From Phycisphaerales bacterium (GTDB taxonomy: Bacteria > Planctomycetota > Phycisphaerae > UBA1845 > UTPLA1): a stretch of DNA of 64,000 nt. The translations under genes were made by a program, and so were the position numbers. The stretch is taken from the NCBI GenBank assembly GCA_020639075.1, contig JACKHI010000001.1:5518001-5582000 (forward strand), read 5' to 3'. Below the pieces are notes generated by a model that had not been told where the DNA came from, ran no database searches, and worked only from the letters and a program-made list of their open reading frames with translations. Of this stretch, positions 1 to 8,369 are shown one piece after another (the stretch's first letter is position 1; every line of letters starts with the position of its first letter).

Positions 1-972
1 GCAATGTTGCGAGGCGAACCACGCGGCGCGGGCCTCGGCGAACATGTTGGATCCGATCCCGTCGGTCCCGAGCATGACATTGCTGAACGACGCGACTGGC
101 GCATAGCCGACGGCATTATTCATGTTGCTGCGCGGCTGGTGAGCCATCGTGAGACCGGCGGCGTTGACGCGTTCGACGGCTTCGGCGCTGAGATGCGTGC
201 CGTGTGCGAAGATCGAATCGGGTTTGAGCAGGTCGAAGGCGCTGAGGCGGGTGATGAGATTTCGGCCGCGGTTCTTGATCGAGTCATGTTCGTCGCAAGG
301 ATCTTCGGCGACGTGGATGTGGACGCCGACGCGTGTTGCGCTCGCAAGGTCGGCGAGTTGCTTGAGCGAGTCGTCGTTGAGCGTGAAGGATGCGTGAGCA
401 CCGACGAGACCGGCGCGCTTACCGTCGGTTCGTGAGCTGCAATGGGCTATGTAGCGGCGGTTTTCTTCGATGCCGGCGTCGCGGCCGGCGGCGTCGTGTC
501 GGTCGGTCGTCTCGTAGCAGAGGACGGCGCGGACGCCGGCGTCGGCGAGGCCTCGATCGATACAGTCGAGGGAGCCGGCGATGGCATTGGGTGAGGCATG
601 ATGGTCGATCAGTGTTGTCGTGCCGCAGCGGACGGCGTCGAGGGCACCGATGCGGGCGGAGGCTTCGATGGATTCCGCGTCGAGGGCCTGGTCGAGCCGC
701 CACCAGACGTATTGGAGGATCTCGTGGAAGTTGGTCGGCGCTTTCGGCGGCGGCGGCATTCCGGTGGCGAGGGCGGAGTAGAGGTGGGTGTGGCCGTTGA
801 CGAGGCCCGGCATGATGACGGCGCCATGGCAGTCGAGGATTTCGTCGGAACGTTGGGGCGTCACGTCGGGACCGACGGCATCGATGACGTCGCCGGCGAT
901 GCGGAGGTTTCCGCGCGTGACGCGCGGCGGGTCGATGTCGATGAGAACGGCGTTGGTGAGGACGATGGACAT
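1..972 (-). CDS. ssnA: SsnA-type amidohydrolase (3' end beyond window)
   Basis: Metal-dependent amidohydrolase of the SsnA group, which accompanies ygeW/ygeY/ygfK in anaerobic purine-degradation loci; its exact substrate is not settled. The 324 visible residues cover about three quarters of the usual length of about 440, and the C-terminus lies beyond base 1. Visible metal-site elements are NGHTHLYSAL (H61, H63), HIHVAED (H220), FAHGTHLS (H257) and GTDGIG (D304). The stretches WWRLDQALD and LIDHHASP match E. coli SsnA closely from memory. The ATG at 970-972 is the first in-frame start ahead of the MSIVLTNAVLID opening strand; no strong ribosome site is visible. The next gene on the same strand starts upstream at 1333. 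Family assignment is firm, pathway role inferred from neighbours. Confidence 0.9.
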   Translation of the reverse strand, partial: MSIVLTNAVLIDIDPPRVTRGNLRIAGDVIDAVGPDVTPQRSDEILDCHGAVIMPGLVNGHTHLYSALATGMPPPPKAPTNFHEILQYVWWRLDQALDAESIEASARIGALDAVRCGTTTLIDHHASPNAIAGSLDCIDRGLADAGVRAVLCYETTDRHDAAGRDAGIEENRRYIAHCSSRTDGKRAGLVGAHASFTLNDDSLKQLADLASATRVGVHIHVAEDPCDEHDSIKNRGRNLITRLSAFDLLKPDSIFAHGTHLSAEAVERVNAAGLTMAHQPRSNMNNAVGYAPVASFSNVMLGTDGIGSNMFAEARAAWFASQHC

Positions 973-1006
973 ACTTGGTTACCGCTTTGCTTTGACTTCG
1001 CGACGA

Positions 1007-1333
1007 CTAGAGCGCCCAGGCCCAAGGTGATCGTTCGATCGCTAATCGATCGGTCACTCTTGCTCTGTCATATGAGTCGGCCGATCCGCACGATGGACAA
1101 ACGGTTGTTTCGCCGAGAATGTAGAGCGAGCTTTGGGTCAAGTCGTCGGCGTCGGTGTGAATTGTCTCGATTTCCTCGTTCAGGATGGCGAAGGCGCCAC
1201 AATTGTCGCACTTCCAGAATACGAATTCGTCATTGCCGCATGTCGCGCCGCCGCGAGATCTAATGGCATCATGATTCGTTGCCGTCATCTTCGGCTGGTT
1301 GTCGTTTCGGGCTGGCGGCTCTTGTCGTGTCAT
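1007..1333 (-). CDS. Small zinc-ribbon protein
   Basis: Hypothetical 108-residue protein. It has two cysteine pairs, CDNC and CPSC, about 35 residues apart, as in a zinc ribbon, set in otherwise acidic sequence. Its ATG lies 3 bases after the stop of the threonine-synthase-like gene, so the two are probably cotranscribed; an internal ATG at residue 16 (MTATNHDAIRS) could also serve. The upstream partner also carries an N-terminal Cys4 motif, but the two proteins are not otherwise similar. I do not recognise a named family. Real coding is supported by the tight spacing and the paired cysteines. Confidence 0.6.
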   Translation of the reverse strand: MTRQEPPARNDNQPKMTATNHDAIRSRGGATCGNDEFVFWKCDNCGAFAILNEEIETIHTDADDLTQSSLYILGETTVCPSCGSADSYDRARVTDRLAIERSPWAWAL

Positions 1334-1336
1334 GGG

Positions 1337-2578
1337 TCAGTCTGCGTTGACGATTTCGACAATGTGTTTGAAATCGGCCTTTACCCGTGTCGGCTTGCCG
1401 ATGGCCGACAACGCGCCGCGGATGTCTTTGAGACCGTTGCCGGTGATCATGGCGACGACGTTGGCGTTCGGGTCGAGGACTCCGTCTTGCCGCGCCTTGG
1501 CGATGCCGGCGACGGCGGCGGCGGCGGCGGGTTCGGCGAAGATGCCGGCGAGGCGGCCGGTGGTTGCCACAGCGTTGCGGATTTCGTCGTCACTGACGGC
1601 GATGATTGTCCCGTTGGATGCGCGGACGCCATTGACGGCCTTGCGCCAATTGCGAGGGACGGGGACGTTAATGCTGTCGGCGTAGGTCGTTCCAACTTTC
1701 GGGATATCCAGCCGATTCGTTTCCAACGCCTTCATGATGGGCGCGACGCCCTCGGCCTGCACGCCGAGGACGCGTGCGCTCCAGTCGATGACGCCGCACT
1801 CGCGCATCTGGCGCAGGCCCTTGGCGATGCCGGCGATGGTGCAGCCGTCGCCGACGCTGACGGCGACCCAGTCGGGCGGATTGTCGGCGCACTGCTCGGC
1901 GATTTCCAAACCTGCCGTCTTCTTGCCTTCAACGAGATACGGATTGACGGCGCAGTTGCGGTCATACCAGCCGAATTCGGCGCAGGATTGTCGCGAGAGT
2001 TTGTACGCGTCGTCGTAGGTGCCGTCGACCTCGAAGACACGGGCGCCGTAGGCGAGCATCTGGGCGAGTTTGCCTTCTGGAGCGCCGCGGGCGACGAAGA
2101 TGTTGGCCTGGATACCGGCGACGGCGGCGCAGTGAGCCATGCTCGTCGCGGCGTTGCCGGTCGATGCACAGGCAATGCTGGTCGCACCGGATGCGGCGGC
2201 CATGGCGACGCCGACGACGCTGGCACGGTCTTTGAAGGAACCGGATGCGCTGCGGCCGTCGTCTTTGAGGCGGACGCGGCCGATGCCGAGGTTGGCGGCG
2301 AGGGCGGGGGCTTCGATGATGGGTGTCCAGCCGATGGTGCGGAGACCGTTGTTGGGGAGGTTTGGCGCTTCGCAGGGAAGCAGTTCGGCGTAACGCCAGA
2401 CGCTCTGTTCGCGGGCGTTGAGGGTGTCGCGTGACAGCGTGACGGCGGCACGGGTGGTATCGAAGATGACGTCGAGGATGCCTTCGTGGGGACCGCAGAT
2501 TGGGCAGGTGTTCTGCGTGCCGGCTTCGTAGGTTGCGTTACAGGCGACGCATTGGAGATGGGTCATGCAGGGCGGCAT
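1337..2578 (-). CDS. Threonine synthase-like PLP enzyme
   Basis: Fold-type II PLP enzyme of the threonine synthase group, 413 residues. Near the N-terminus a Cys4 element (C10, C13, C25, C28) resembles that of many threonine synthases. The Schiff-base lysine is K116 in SGSFKDRAS, the asparagine loop is STGNAATS, and a glycine-rich phosphate loop is present (SVGDGCTIAG). The ATG at 2578 is preceded by GAGGTT; a second ATG at 2566 (MTHLQC) is almost as good. It could be ordinary ThrC (O-phosphohomoserine to threonine). Its position between ssnA and ygeW, where diaminopropionate ammonia-lyase YgeX is usual, makes a lyase role in the catabolic cluster an open alternative. I therefore leave the symbol blank. 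Confidence 0.85.
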   Translation of the reverse strand: MPPCMTHLQCVACNATYEAGTQNTCPICGPHEGILDVIFDTTRAAVTLSRDTLNAREQSVWRYAELLPCEAPNLPNNGLRTIGWTPIIEAPALAANLGIGRVRLKDDGRSASGSFKDRASVVGVAMAAASGATSIACASTGNAATSMAHCAAVAGIQANIFVARGAPEGKLAQMLAYGARVFEVDGTYDDAYKLSRQSCAEFGWYDRNCAVNPYLVEGKKTAGLEIAEQCADNPPDWVAVSVGDGCTIAGIAKGLRQMRECGVIDWSARVLGVQAEGVAPIMKALETNRLDIPKVGTTYADSINVPVPRNWRKAVNGVRASNGTIIAVSDDEIRNAVATTGRLAGIFAEPAAAAAVAGIAKARQDGVLDPNANVVAMITGNGLKDIRGALSAIGKPTRVKADFKHIVEIVNAD

Positions 2579-2697
2579 TCTGAACCTCGGGCGAAGAAGA
2601 CAACTGTAGGTTATACTCGCTCGATGGGCAATGCGCGGTGCACGACTGATGGGTGGCAGCGATGGCGTGCAGTGGTGCCCTTTGCTGCGGCGCCCGG

Positions 2698-2864
2698 CAT
2701 GCTTGCCTTGGAGGGCAAGCATGGCACCCGGTACTGCTTGAGAGCAGTGCGCACTCGGCGACTGGTGGGTACGGCCCACCGTACGCGCTGGTGGGCACGG
2801 CCCACCCTACGCACTGCTTGAGAGCAGTGGCACCGCGGCACTGGGTGACAAGCACCCAGTGGCA
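2698..2864. repeat. Array of short palindromes between divergent PLP genes
   Basis: The 318-base gap 2579-2896 separates two divergent genes and holds no ORF I can support. It has at least five hairpins in a row: CATGCTTGCC/GGCAAGCATG (2698-2723), ACTGCT-TGAG-AGCAGT (2733-2748), two GGTGGG...CCCACC units (about 2763-2807), a second ACTGCTTGAGAGCAGT copy (about 2814-2829), and CACTGGGTG/CACCCAGTG (about 2842-2864). The AGCAGTGGCAC edges recur in the gap at 6501-6981, so these are dispersed REP-like repeats. Any promoters for the two divergent genes must lie within or beside them. Confidence 0.7.
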
Positions 2865-2896
2865 CGCTGTGGCAGGGATGAGACAATAGGCGAATT

Positions 2897-4351
2897 ATGG
2901 AAATCAATGAACGTGTGTTGGAGCGGGCGGCGACGTTGTGTCGCGAGCGGGGGATTACGATCCCGACTTTTGCGCAGCAGCGCGATCCGAGGTTGATTCC
3001 GCAGGCGATCCGTACGCGGTTGACGGATGTCGGCATGCACGACACGGATCCGATCAACCTGTATCGAATTACGTGGAAGAACGAACCCGTCGTGAAGGGC
3101 GGCGGGTTCAACGACGGGAATTGGATCGAGTTTCCGTCGTCACTGACGGGAGTGCCGGCTCGGATTGTCGGCATCCTCGGCAAGTACTTTCCGACGGGCG
3201 CGCACAAGGTGGGGGCGGCGTTTGGTTGTCTTGTGCCGCGGCTGGTGACGGGTCAGTTCGATCCGACGACGCAGAAGGCGGTCTGGCCGAGCACCGGGAA
3301 CTACTGTCGCGGCGGGGCGTTTGACTGCGCGCTACTGGCGTGTCATGCCGTGGCGATCCTACCGGAGGAGATGTCGCGCGAGCGGTTCGAGTGGTTGAAG
3401 TCCATCGGCGCCGAGGTGATTGCGACGCCGGGCTGCGAATCGAATGTGAAGGAAATCTACGACAAGTGCTGGGAGATTCGTGCGACGCGGCCTGATTGCG
3501 TGATCTTTAACCAGTTCGAGGAATTCGGGAACGCGATCTGGCACTACCACCAGACGGGCGGAATCATCCAGGAAATCTTCGAGCGGATGGCGGCTGCTTC
3601 GAGCGGATTGAAGCTGTCGGGCTACGTGTCGGCGACGGGGAGCGCGGGGACGATCGCCGCGGGAGATTATCTGCGGTCGATCCATCCGCACGTGCGGGTC
3701 GTGGCGGGTGAGGCGCTGCAATGCCCGACGTTGTATCAATCGGGCTTCGGCGGTCATCGGATCGAGGGGATCGGCGACAAGCATGTGCCGTGGATTCACA
3801 ACGTGCGGAACACGGATGCGGTCGCGGCGATCGACGACGAGCAGTGCATGAAGCTGATGCGATTGTTCAACGAACCGGCGGGGCGGGAGTACGTCGTGAG
3901 CGAGGGCGTGTTGCCAGACGTCGTCGGCCGGCTCGGGGAGCTCGGCATTTCGTCGATCTGCAACCTCGTCGGGGCGATCAAGACGGCGAAGTATTTCGAG
4001 ATGGACTCGCGCGACGTCATTTTCGTGCCTCTGACGGATTCGATGGATCTGTATCGGTCGCGGATGGACGAGTTGCATGCGGCGGATGGCGCTTACGATG
4101 CGATGTCCGCGGCGCGGGATTACGGTCGATATCTGCAGGGGATTGAAACGGATCACTATCGCGAATTGACTTACCACGATCGCAAGGCGCTGCACAACCT
4201 GAAGTACTTCACGTGGGTGGAGCAGCAGCAGCGTTCGATCGAGGACCTGCATCGATTGTGGGATGCCGATTTCTGGGCGGAGACGTTCAGCCAGCAGGAT
4301 GAGTGGGATCGGCGGATTGCGGCGTTCAATGAGCTCGTGCTGAACGGATAG
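2897..4351 (+). CDS. PLP-dependent fold-II enzyme of unknown reaction
   Basis: A 484-residue enzyme of the cysteine synthase/tryptophan synthase beta superfamily. The likely PLP lysine is K104 in FPTGAHKVGAAFG, followed by STGNYCRGGAF (the substrate asparagine loop) and the glycine-rich SATGSAGTIAAGD. About 100 extra residues after the core (LYRSRMDEL to the end) are rich in aromatic and charged residues and are not typical of cysteine synthase. It starts the plus-strand arm ssnA/thrC-like | this gene | membrane protein | ygeW. Similar proteins are often annotated only as PLP-dependent protein beta subunit. In this context it may act on an amino acid released by YgeY, but that is inference. 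It is not a close match to E. coli YgeX. Confidence 0.85.
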   Translation: MEINERVLERAATLCRERGITIPTFAQQRDPRLIPQAIRTRLTDVGMHDTDPINLYRITWKNEPVVKGGGFNDGNWIEFPSSLTGVPARIVGILGKYFPTGAHKVGAAFGCLVPRLVTGQFDPTTQKAVWPSTGNYCRGGAFDCALLACHAVAILPEEMSRERFEWLKSIGAEVIATPGCESNVKEIYDKCWEIRATRPDCVIFNQFEEFGNAIWHYHQTGGIIQEIFERMAAASSGLKLSGYVSATGSAGTIAAGDYLRSIHPHVRVVAGEALQCPTLYQSGFGGHRIEGIGDKHVPWIHNVRNTDAVAAIDDEQCMKLMRLFNEPAGREYVVSEGVLPDVVGRLGELGISSICNLVGAIKTAKYFEMDSRDVIFVPLTDSMDLYRSRMDELHAADGAYDAMSAARDYGRYLQGIETDHYRELTYHDRKALHNLKYFTWVEQQQRSIEDLHRLWDADFWAETFSQQDEWDRRIAAFNELVLNG

Positions 4352-4372
4352 CGTTTTTAGGCGGAGTCGCGG

Positions 4373-5083
4373 ATGTCGATCATGCCGGGAAGCGTCGATG
4401 TAATGCCCTCCGGCTCGACGGAGTCGATGGCGATTTCTAATCCGCCAACGGTCAAGGCGCGGCCTTTCTTCGCCGCCGGCGCGACGGCGTTTGTTGTTTC
4501 GTTGGTGATTTCCAACAACTGGTTCTTTGCGTGCGTCTATGCCGGGCTTTGCGCCGGCGTTGCGGCAGTCGTTATTGTGTGGCTGTTGGAGTCGATGGCG
4601 GGGCGGTACCTGCGATCGAGGGCGATTCAAGTGTGGCTGCCGGTCGGCATCGGGATGGCTTGCAGCTTTCTTTCGTTTCTGACAGTCGATCAGGCATTTG
4701 AGCGCATCTTCGAAATGACAACACCGTTGGGGGTGAGCGATGCGCACGTGCGACGCGCGTATTGCGGTGGCGGAGGGGATGAGGACACGATTCTCTGGTT
4801 CCATGCGACACCGGCGGCTGTCGAGAAGCTGATCGAGGCGAGGGCGTTTCAGAGAGTGCCAGAAGAATCGCTCGTGGAGCAGCGAGATCGAGCTGTGATG
4901 GTTGGCGCCTTTGCGACGTGGAGCCGGACTTTTGCGGGCAGGCTCCAACGGATCTGGCTCGACGAGGGGGGGCGGGAGATGCCGGAGGTGTATGCGTTCC
5001 GCCCCGAGTATCAGGCGGAGGAAACGTGGTTGGTATATGATCGGGAGAAGGGATTTGTGATCGTGATCTACAAGCTCACATAG
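4373..5083 (+). CDS. Hypothetical membrane protein
   Basis: A 236-residue protein with no family I recognise. After a polar N-terminus come two or three hydrophobic segments (about residues 32-50, 53-72 and 88-105), then a soluble C-terminal domain of about 130 residues. A cysteine and glycine run (YCGGGGDED) sits at the domain border. The ATG follows the stop of the PLP gene by 21 bases and has GGCGGAG upstream, so it is probably in the same transcript. A gap of 202 bases with strong hairpins then separates it from ygeW. Its role in the catabolic cluster is unknown. Confidence 0.7.
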   Translation: MSIMPGSVDVMPSGSTESMAISNPPTVKARPFFAAGATAFVVSLVISNNWFFACVYAGLCAGVAAVVIVWLLESMAGRYLRSRAIQVWLPVGIGMACSFLSFLTVDQAFERIFEMTTPLGVSDAHVRRAYCGGGGDEDTILWFHATPAAVEKLIEARAFQRVPEESLVEQRDRAVMVGAFATWSRTFAGRLQRIWLDEGGREMPEVYAFRPEYQAEETWLVYDREKGFVIVIYKLT

Positions 5084-5201
5084 ACGGTCAATCCGGTGGT
5101 ATGGTCGATCGTTGTGAAGAATGGTACCGCGGCGAGTTGGGTGATCACAGACTTCATTCTGTCCCGCTGGGACGAATTGAGAAGATTAGATGGGTCATCA
5201 T

Positions 5202-5247
5202 CCCCCCGTTGAAACGGGGGGCTACTTTCAGGTGATCCCTACGGGAT
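5202..5247. repeat. Two strong hairpins upstream of ygeW
   Basis: CCCCCCGTT pairs with AACGGGGGG (5202-5221, 9 bp, very small loop), followed by GATCCC-TAC-GGGATC (about 5234-5248). Neither has a T-tract, so these look like dispersed palindromic repeats rather than a terminator. They lie 38-84 bases ahead of the ygeW start and would fold in its leader. Confidence 0.55.
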
Positions 5248-5285
5248 CGTTTGCGGCGCGCGGTCGCTGTGTTGAGACAGGAACC

Positions 5286-6500
5286 ATGAATATGCAGGCA
5301 TCAGTGACGGATTTGCACGAGATGGTCAATGAGCTGGCGAAGCTCAGGACGGATATGCACAACGGCGACTTTCTGCTGACGTGGGATCGGTCGGTGGATG
5401 AATTGCGAGCCGTATTGCAGACGGCGGAGATTCTCGAGTCGGCTTATCGGCAGAATGTGAGTACGCGCGTTTTCGACGGCCGATTGGCCGTTTCGATCTT
5501 TCGCGATCAATCGACGCGGACGCGATTCAGTTATGCCAGTGCGGCGTCAATGTTGGGGTTGAGCCTGCAGGAACTGGACGAGAAGAAGTCGCAGATCGCG
5601 CACGGTGAGACGGTGCGAGAAACGGCGAACATGATTTCGTTCGCGACGGAAGTGATCGGCATTCGCGACGACATGTTTCTCGGCGAGGGGAACAAGTACA
5701 TGCGCGAAGTCTCGGCGGCGCTGGACGACGGGCATCGCGAGGGCGTGCTGCCGCAGCGACCGGCGGTGGTGAATCTGCAGTGTGATCTGGATCATCCGAC
5801 GCAGTCGCTGGCGGATCTGCTGCATCTGAAGAAGCACTTCGGATCGCTCGAAGCACTGCGCGGGAAGAAGATCGCGATGACGTGGGCGTATTCGCCTTCG
5901 TACGGCAAGCCGCTGAGCGTGCCGCAGGGGATCATTGGTCTGATGACGCGGTTCGGCGCGGAGCTAACGCTGGCGCATCCGGAGGGGTACGGTCTGGTGC
6001 CGGAAATTGTCGACAAGGCGGGTTCGTTTGCGAATGAGAGCGGTGGGAAGTTCGCGATTGCCAACAGCATGGCAGAAGCGTTCGACGGTGCGGATGTCGT
6101 CTATCCGAAGAGCTGGGCGCCGTTTGGCGTGATGCAGGAGCGGACGAAGTTGCTGATTGCGAAGGACGACGCGGGATTGAAGGAGCTTGAGAAACGCTGC
6201 CTGGCGCAGAACGCGGAACACATGGCGGATTGGGAGTGCGACGCGGCGAAGATGTCGAGGACAAACGGCGGGAATGCGTTGTACATGCACTGTCTGCCGG
6301 CGGATATCTCGGGCGTGAGCTGCAAGCGCGGGGAAGTATCGGCGGACGTGTTCGAGAAGTATCGGCTGGCGACTTATCGCGAGGCATTTCATAAGCCGTT
6401 TGTGATTGCGGCGATGATGATGTTGACGCGATTTGAGGATGTTTCAAAGACGTTGGATGGGGTGTTGCGGCGCGGGGAGCGGGCGGTGTTTGGCTCGTAG
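5286..6500 (+). CDS. ygeW: YgeW, knotted carbamoyltransferase
   Basis: Carbamoyltransferase of the aspartate/ornithine transcarbamoylase fold, 404 residues, very close to E. coli YgeW throughout. Carbamoyl-phosphate motif STRTR is at residues 76-80 (DQSTRTRFSYASA), HPTQ at 170-173 and HCLPAD at 335-340. The stretch MTWAYSPSYGKPLSVPQGI is nearly invariant in YgeW. The family is proposed to remove a carbamoyl group from a ureido intermediate of purine breakdown (2,3-diureidopropionate in recent gut-microbe work), so yielding carbamoyl phosphate. The ATG at 5286 follows ACAGGA and matches the family start; the frame is open further upstream. The partner carbamate kinase is not in the window. Confidence 0.95.
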   Translation: MNMQASVTDLHEMVNELAKLRTDMHNGDFLLTWDRSVDELRAVLQTAEILESAYRQNVSTRVFDGRLAVSIFRDQSTRTRFSYASAASMLGLSLQELDEKKSQIAHGETVRETANMISFATEVIGIRDDMFLGEGNKYMREVSAALDDGHREGVLPQRPAVVNLQCDLDHPTQSLADLLHLKKHFGSLEALRGKKIAMTWAYSPSYGKPLSVPQGIIGLMTRFGAELTLAHPEGYGLVPEIVDKAGSFANESGGKFAIANSMAEAFDGADVVYPKSWAPFGVMQERTKLLIAKDDAGLKELEKRCLAQNAEHMADWECDAAKMSRTNGGNALYMHCLPADISGVSCKRGEVSADVFEKYRLATYREAFHKPFVIAAMMMLTRFEDVSKTLDGVLRRGERAVFGS

Positions 6501-6738
6501 TAGCTTTGGCTTGGAGTTTGTAACACCTTTTCAGGGTTTGATTCTCACTTGCGTCAGTTCACCCAGGGTTGCGCTTCCGGCGCTTCGCGGTCTTCGCTGA
6601 CGCTGGGCTGGTTTGTTTCACGCATTCGGCGTGGGGAAGTTCGGAGCCGCGATCGTGAGGGGGCGGAGGGCATCCGACGGTTGGGGATCGTTAGATTTGT
6701 CTCACGTCGCAAAGCTAGTATGTCAGTTCAGTGGTAGT

Positions 6739-6979
6739 CATCGTGGCGCGGGAGAGGATTCCCGCGGGGAGTGGGTGCGAGAGGGGATTCTCGCACCAGC
6801 GACTACGCGCGCCCGACTCGCTGACGCTTGCGGTTCGGGACGCCCGCACGCTGGCGGTAGGCACTGCTGACACAGCAGTGGCACCCAGCACTCGTTCGCT
6901 GCTGACACAGCAGTGGCACGCGGCGTGCCGACGTTGGGTGTCGGGATGGCACTCAGCACTGCTTGAGAGCAGTGGCACC
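6739..6979. repeat. Palindromic repeat cluster between ygeW and ygeY
   Basis: The convergent gap 6501-6981 (481 bases) has no gene I can support. It carries several perfect hairpins: GGTGCGAGA/TCTCGCACC (6774-6797), ACTGCTG-ACA-CAGCAGT (6863-6879), a second CTGCTG-ACA-CAGCAG copy (about 6899-6914) and ACTGCT-TGAG-AGCAGT (6958-6973). A CGCGGGA/TCCCGCG pair lies near 6748-6766. The last hairpin is identical to copies at 2733 and about 2814. Its position 3' of two converging genes would let such hairpins act as transcript ends, though no T-tract is present. Confidence 0.65.
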
Positions 6980-6981
6980 CA

Positions 6982-8202
6982 TCACTTCACGGGTTTTGGA
7001 TTCAGTTCGCAGTAGGTGCGGGGGTAGGCGGCGTAGAAGGCGGCGCATTTTGTCATGTGCTCTATCGGTACGCTGTCGTTGACGGTATGCGCGACGGCTT
7101 CCGGGGCCGGTCCGAAGCCGACGCAGGGGATGCCGAACATGCCGGCAATGGAGACGCCGTTGGTGCTGAAGGTCCAGCGACCGACTTTGGGCTTCTTCTT
7201 GAAGAGGTTCTGATAGACCTCGACAGCAGCAGCAATTTGCGGGTCGTTTTCCTTGGCGCACCAGGTTGGGAAGAAGTTCTCGGTCGGGTAGACGAGTCCA
7301 GTGTAGGTCGGCTTCGCATATTGGGCGAGTTTGACGTCGGCCTTGACGCCGGCGCGTTTGACTGCGTCCTTCACTTCTTTAATGGCGGACGCCTTCGTGT
7401 CGCCCGTCGTGAGGCGTCGATCGAGATGGATGTAGGCGCGATCGGGGACGGCGCACATGCTGGGTGTGTCGCAGTCGACGTAGCTGACAGTGATCGTGCC
7501 TTTGCCGAGGAAGTCGTCGCTTCGCAATCGCTCGTTGAGCTTCTCGATCTCGGTCGCGACTTTCGCGATCTTGTAAATCGCGTTGTCGCCCTTGTGGGGC
7601 ATCGAGCCGTGGCAGGACTTTCCGCGAACTGTCACGCCGATTTCCATGCGACCGCGCTGGCCGCGAAGAATCTGGCAGTTGGTTGAATCCGTCACGACGA
7701 CGCATTCGGGGCGGATGCCCTCTTCCTGCACGATGTACTGCCAGTTGAGGCCGTCGCAGTCTTCTTCCGTGACGGTGAATGTAAGCAGGAGGGACCATTC
7801 GGGGTCATGGAGTTGTAATTCGCGAATGATCTTTGCGGCGTAAACCATAGGCGGGACGGCGCCGCGCTGGTCGCCGGCGCCGCGGCCGTAGACGATGCCT
7901 TTCTCGACTTTGCCCTTGTACGGGTCGTGCGTCCAGTTCTTGCGATCGCCGATGCCGACGGTATCCACGTGCGCGTCGATGGCGATGAGGCGCTTGCCTT
8001 TGCCGATTCGGCCGTAGAGGTTACCGAACTTGTCGGTCCAGATTCGATCGAAGGCGCCGACGCTTTTCATCTCCTGTTGGATGCGCTTGATGACGGGGCC
8101 TTCGGTACCGCTTTCACCCGGGATGGCGACGAGTTCTCGAAGGAACTTCGTCATCGACTTTTCGTGTTTTTTCGCGTGCTGCTGAATCTGGGCGTGGTTC
8201 AT
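6982..8202 (-). CDS. ygeY: YgeY-type M20 metallohydrolase
   Basis: Zinc-dependent amidohydrolase/peptidase of the M20 family, YgeY branch, 406 residues. Metal ligands and catalytic residues are visible: DAHVDT (H78, D80), GRGAGDQRG (D111), TEEDCDG (E146, E147) and TDSTNC (D172), with a late histidine in EAVAHTVND. In purine-fermenting bacteria YgeY is thought to hydrolyse a ureido-amino acid next to the YgeW step. The ATG at 8202 has AGGA eight bases upstream and gives the family N-terminus; an upstream in-frame start at 8289 would add residues with no family likeness. It converges on ygeW. Confidence 0.93.
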   Translation of the reverse strand: MNHAQIQQHAKKHEKSMTKFLRELVAIPGESGTEGPVIKRIQQEMKSVGAFDRIWTDKFGNLYGRIGKGKRLIAIDAHVDTVGIGDRKNWTHDPYKGKVEKGIVYGRGAGDQRGAVPPMVYAAKIIRELQLHDPEWSLLLTFTVTEEDCDGLNWQYIVQEEGIRPECVVVTDSTNCQILRGQRGRMEIGVTVRGKSCHGSMPHKGDNAIYKIAKVATEIEKLNERLRSDDFLGKGTITVSYVDCDTPSMCAVPDRAYIHLDRRLTTGDTKASAIKEVKDAVKRAGVKADVKLAQYAKPTYTGLVYPTENFFPTWCAKENDPQIAAAVEVYQNLFKKKPKVGRWTFSTNGVSIAGMFGIPCVGFGPAPEAVAHTVNDSVPIEHMTKCAAFYAAYPRTYCELNPKPVK

Positions 8203-8369
8203 GAATCCGTCCTGATGGCGTCTTCTTCGCTTTGTCCAAAACACGGGCAGCATACACGTGTCCGTGAATTCGATAAAGGCGGCGCGCAACGAAACACCGC
8301 CCAGCTCAGCCCGGGAGCGGGCGGTATGGGTCGGCGTCGGGACATCGATGACGGAGTGTCGCTCGGGAC

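Noticed and set aside
3359..4948. Long minus-strand frame opposite the PLP enzyme and membrane protein
   Set aside because: Arg/His-rich antisense frame over two well-supported plus-strand genes; typical high-GC shadow.
5202..5221. GC hairpin before ygeW as a terminator
   Set aside because: No T-tract follows; it fits the dispersed palindrome type better.
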